Below are positions 6,470-6,544 of a stretch of 6,544 bases of DNA, piece after piece. This DNA comes from Bacteroidaceae bacterium (GTDB lineage: Bacteria; Bacteroidota; Bacteroidia; Bacteroidales; Bacteroidaceae), in NCBI GenBank assembly GCA_023227685.1, contig JALNVG010000138.1, positions 1 to 6,544 of the forward strand, read 5' to 3'. The notes under the pieces were generated by a model. The model searched no databases and had not been told where the DNA came from. It was given only the letters and a program-made list of their open reading frames with translations. Within the stretch, counting starts at the first letter, position 1; each line of letters begins with the position of its first letter. Position numbers and translations under genes: made by a program.

Positions 6470-6544
6470 ATGGAAGAATCAGTAAAAAAGAGAGTCAAAA
6501 CAAAAGAATACTCTCAAGAATTTCGTTATTCAATGGTAAAAAAG
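6470..6544 (+). CDS. IS3-family transposase OrfA, N-terminal 25 residues (3' end cut by window)
   Basis: An open frame runs from ATG 6470 to the window edge (25 codons). It begins MEESVKK, then a basic stretch and KEYSQEFRYSMVKK. The K-x-Y-S-x-E-F-R pattern is the usual opening of IS3/IS911-type OrfA helix-turn-helix proteins, which bind the element ends and join OrfB by programmed frameshifting. Only the first part of the DNA-binding region is visible, so the group and the intactness of the element cannot be judged. Initiation is not helped by a visible Shine-Dalgarno, and a perfect hairpin sits directly upstream. Confidence 0.6.
   Translation, partial: MEESVKKRVKTKEYSQEFRYSMVKK

Larger units (their letters stand above)
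6427..6544 (+). mobile_element. left end of an IS3-type insertion sequence (cut by window edge)
   Basis: The transposase reading frame at 6470 implies an element that continues past the window. The exact terminus is not provable here. A candidate left end starts near 6427 (TGACTTGTCCTGC), since IS3-family ends usually begin with TG and the first gene commonly starts some 40-70 bases inside. TGACTT occurs at 6427-6432, again 20 bases later at 6447-6452, and inverted at 6456-6461. The right end and target duplication lie outside the window. Confidence 0.5.

Overview
The window reads as Bacteroidales chromosome (Bacteroides, Parabacteroides, Dysgonomonas or a close relative). The protein families, the A-rich leaders without a Shine-Dalgarno box and the -7 boxes of the form TAnnTTTG all point to this. 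It holds no rRNA, tRNA or CRISPR array.

Layout, left to right. Positions 1-752 carry the 3' end of a bacterial alpha-2-macroglobulin-like protein gene, cut by the window edge. Positions 807-1865 encode an exported protein with DUF1573/Ig-like domains. Both are probably cell-envelope proteins. A second group on the same strand starts at 1944 behind its own -7 box: a compact ABC/SMC-like ATPase (1944-2807), a DUF4435 protein with TOPRIM-type acidic residues (2847-3845), and an MscS-family channel of the YbdG type (3887-5221). The gaps are only 39 and 41 bases and show no clear promoter or terminator, so an operon is likely. Convergent to it, with 17 bases between the stop codons, is an aldo/keto reductase of the L-glyceraldehyde-3-phosphate reductase type (6237-5239, minus strand). 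This gene has a full Bacteroidetes promoter with a 19-base spacer. The right edge holds two adjacent perfect hairpins and then the start of an IS3-type transposase gene (from 6470), preceded by a perfect 8-bp stem-loop.

The most interesting candidate is the ATPase plus DUF4435 pair. It has the same two-part design as the PARIS anti-phage system (AriA ATPase sensor plus AriB TOPRIM/DUF4435 effector), but the ATPase is clearly smaller and a mechanosensitive channel gene follows directly. Whether the pair is a compact immune module or a resident function of unknown role cannot be settled from sequence alone. The rest of the window looks like ordinary chromosomal content with an insertion sequence entering at the right edge.
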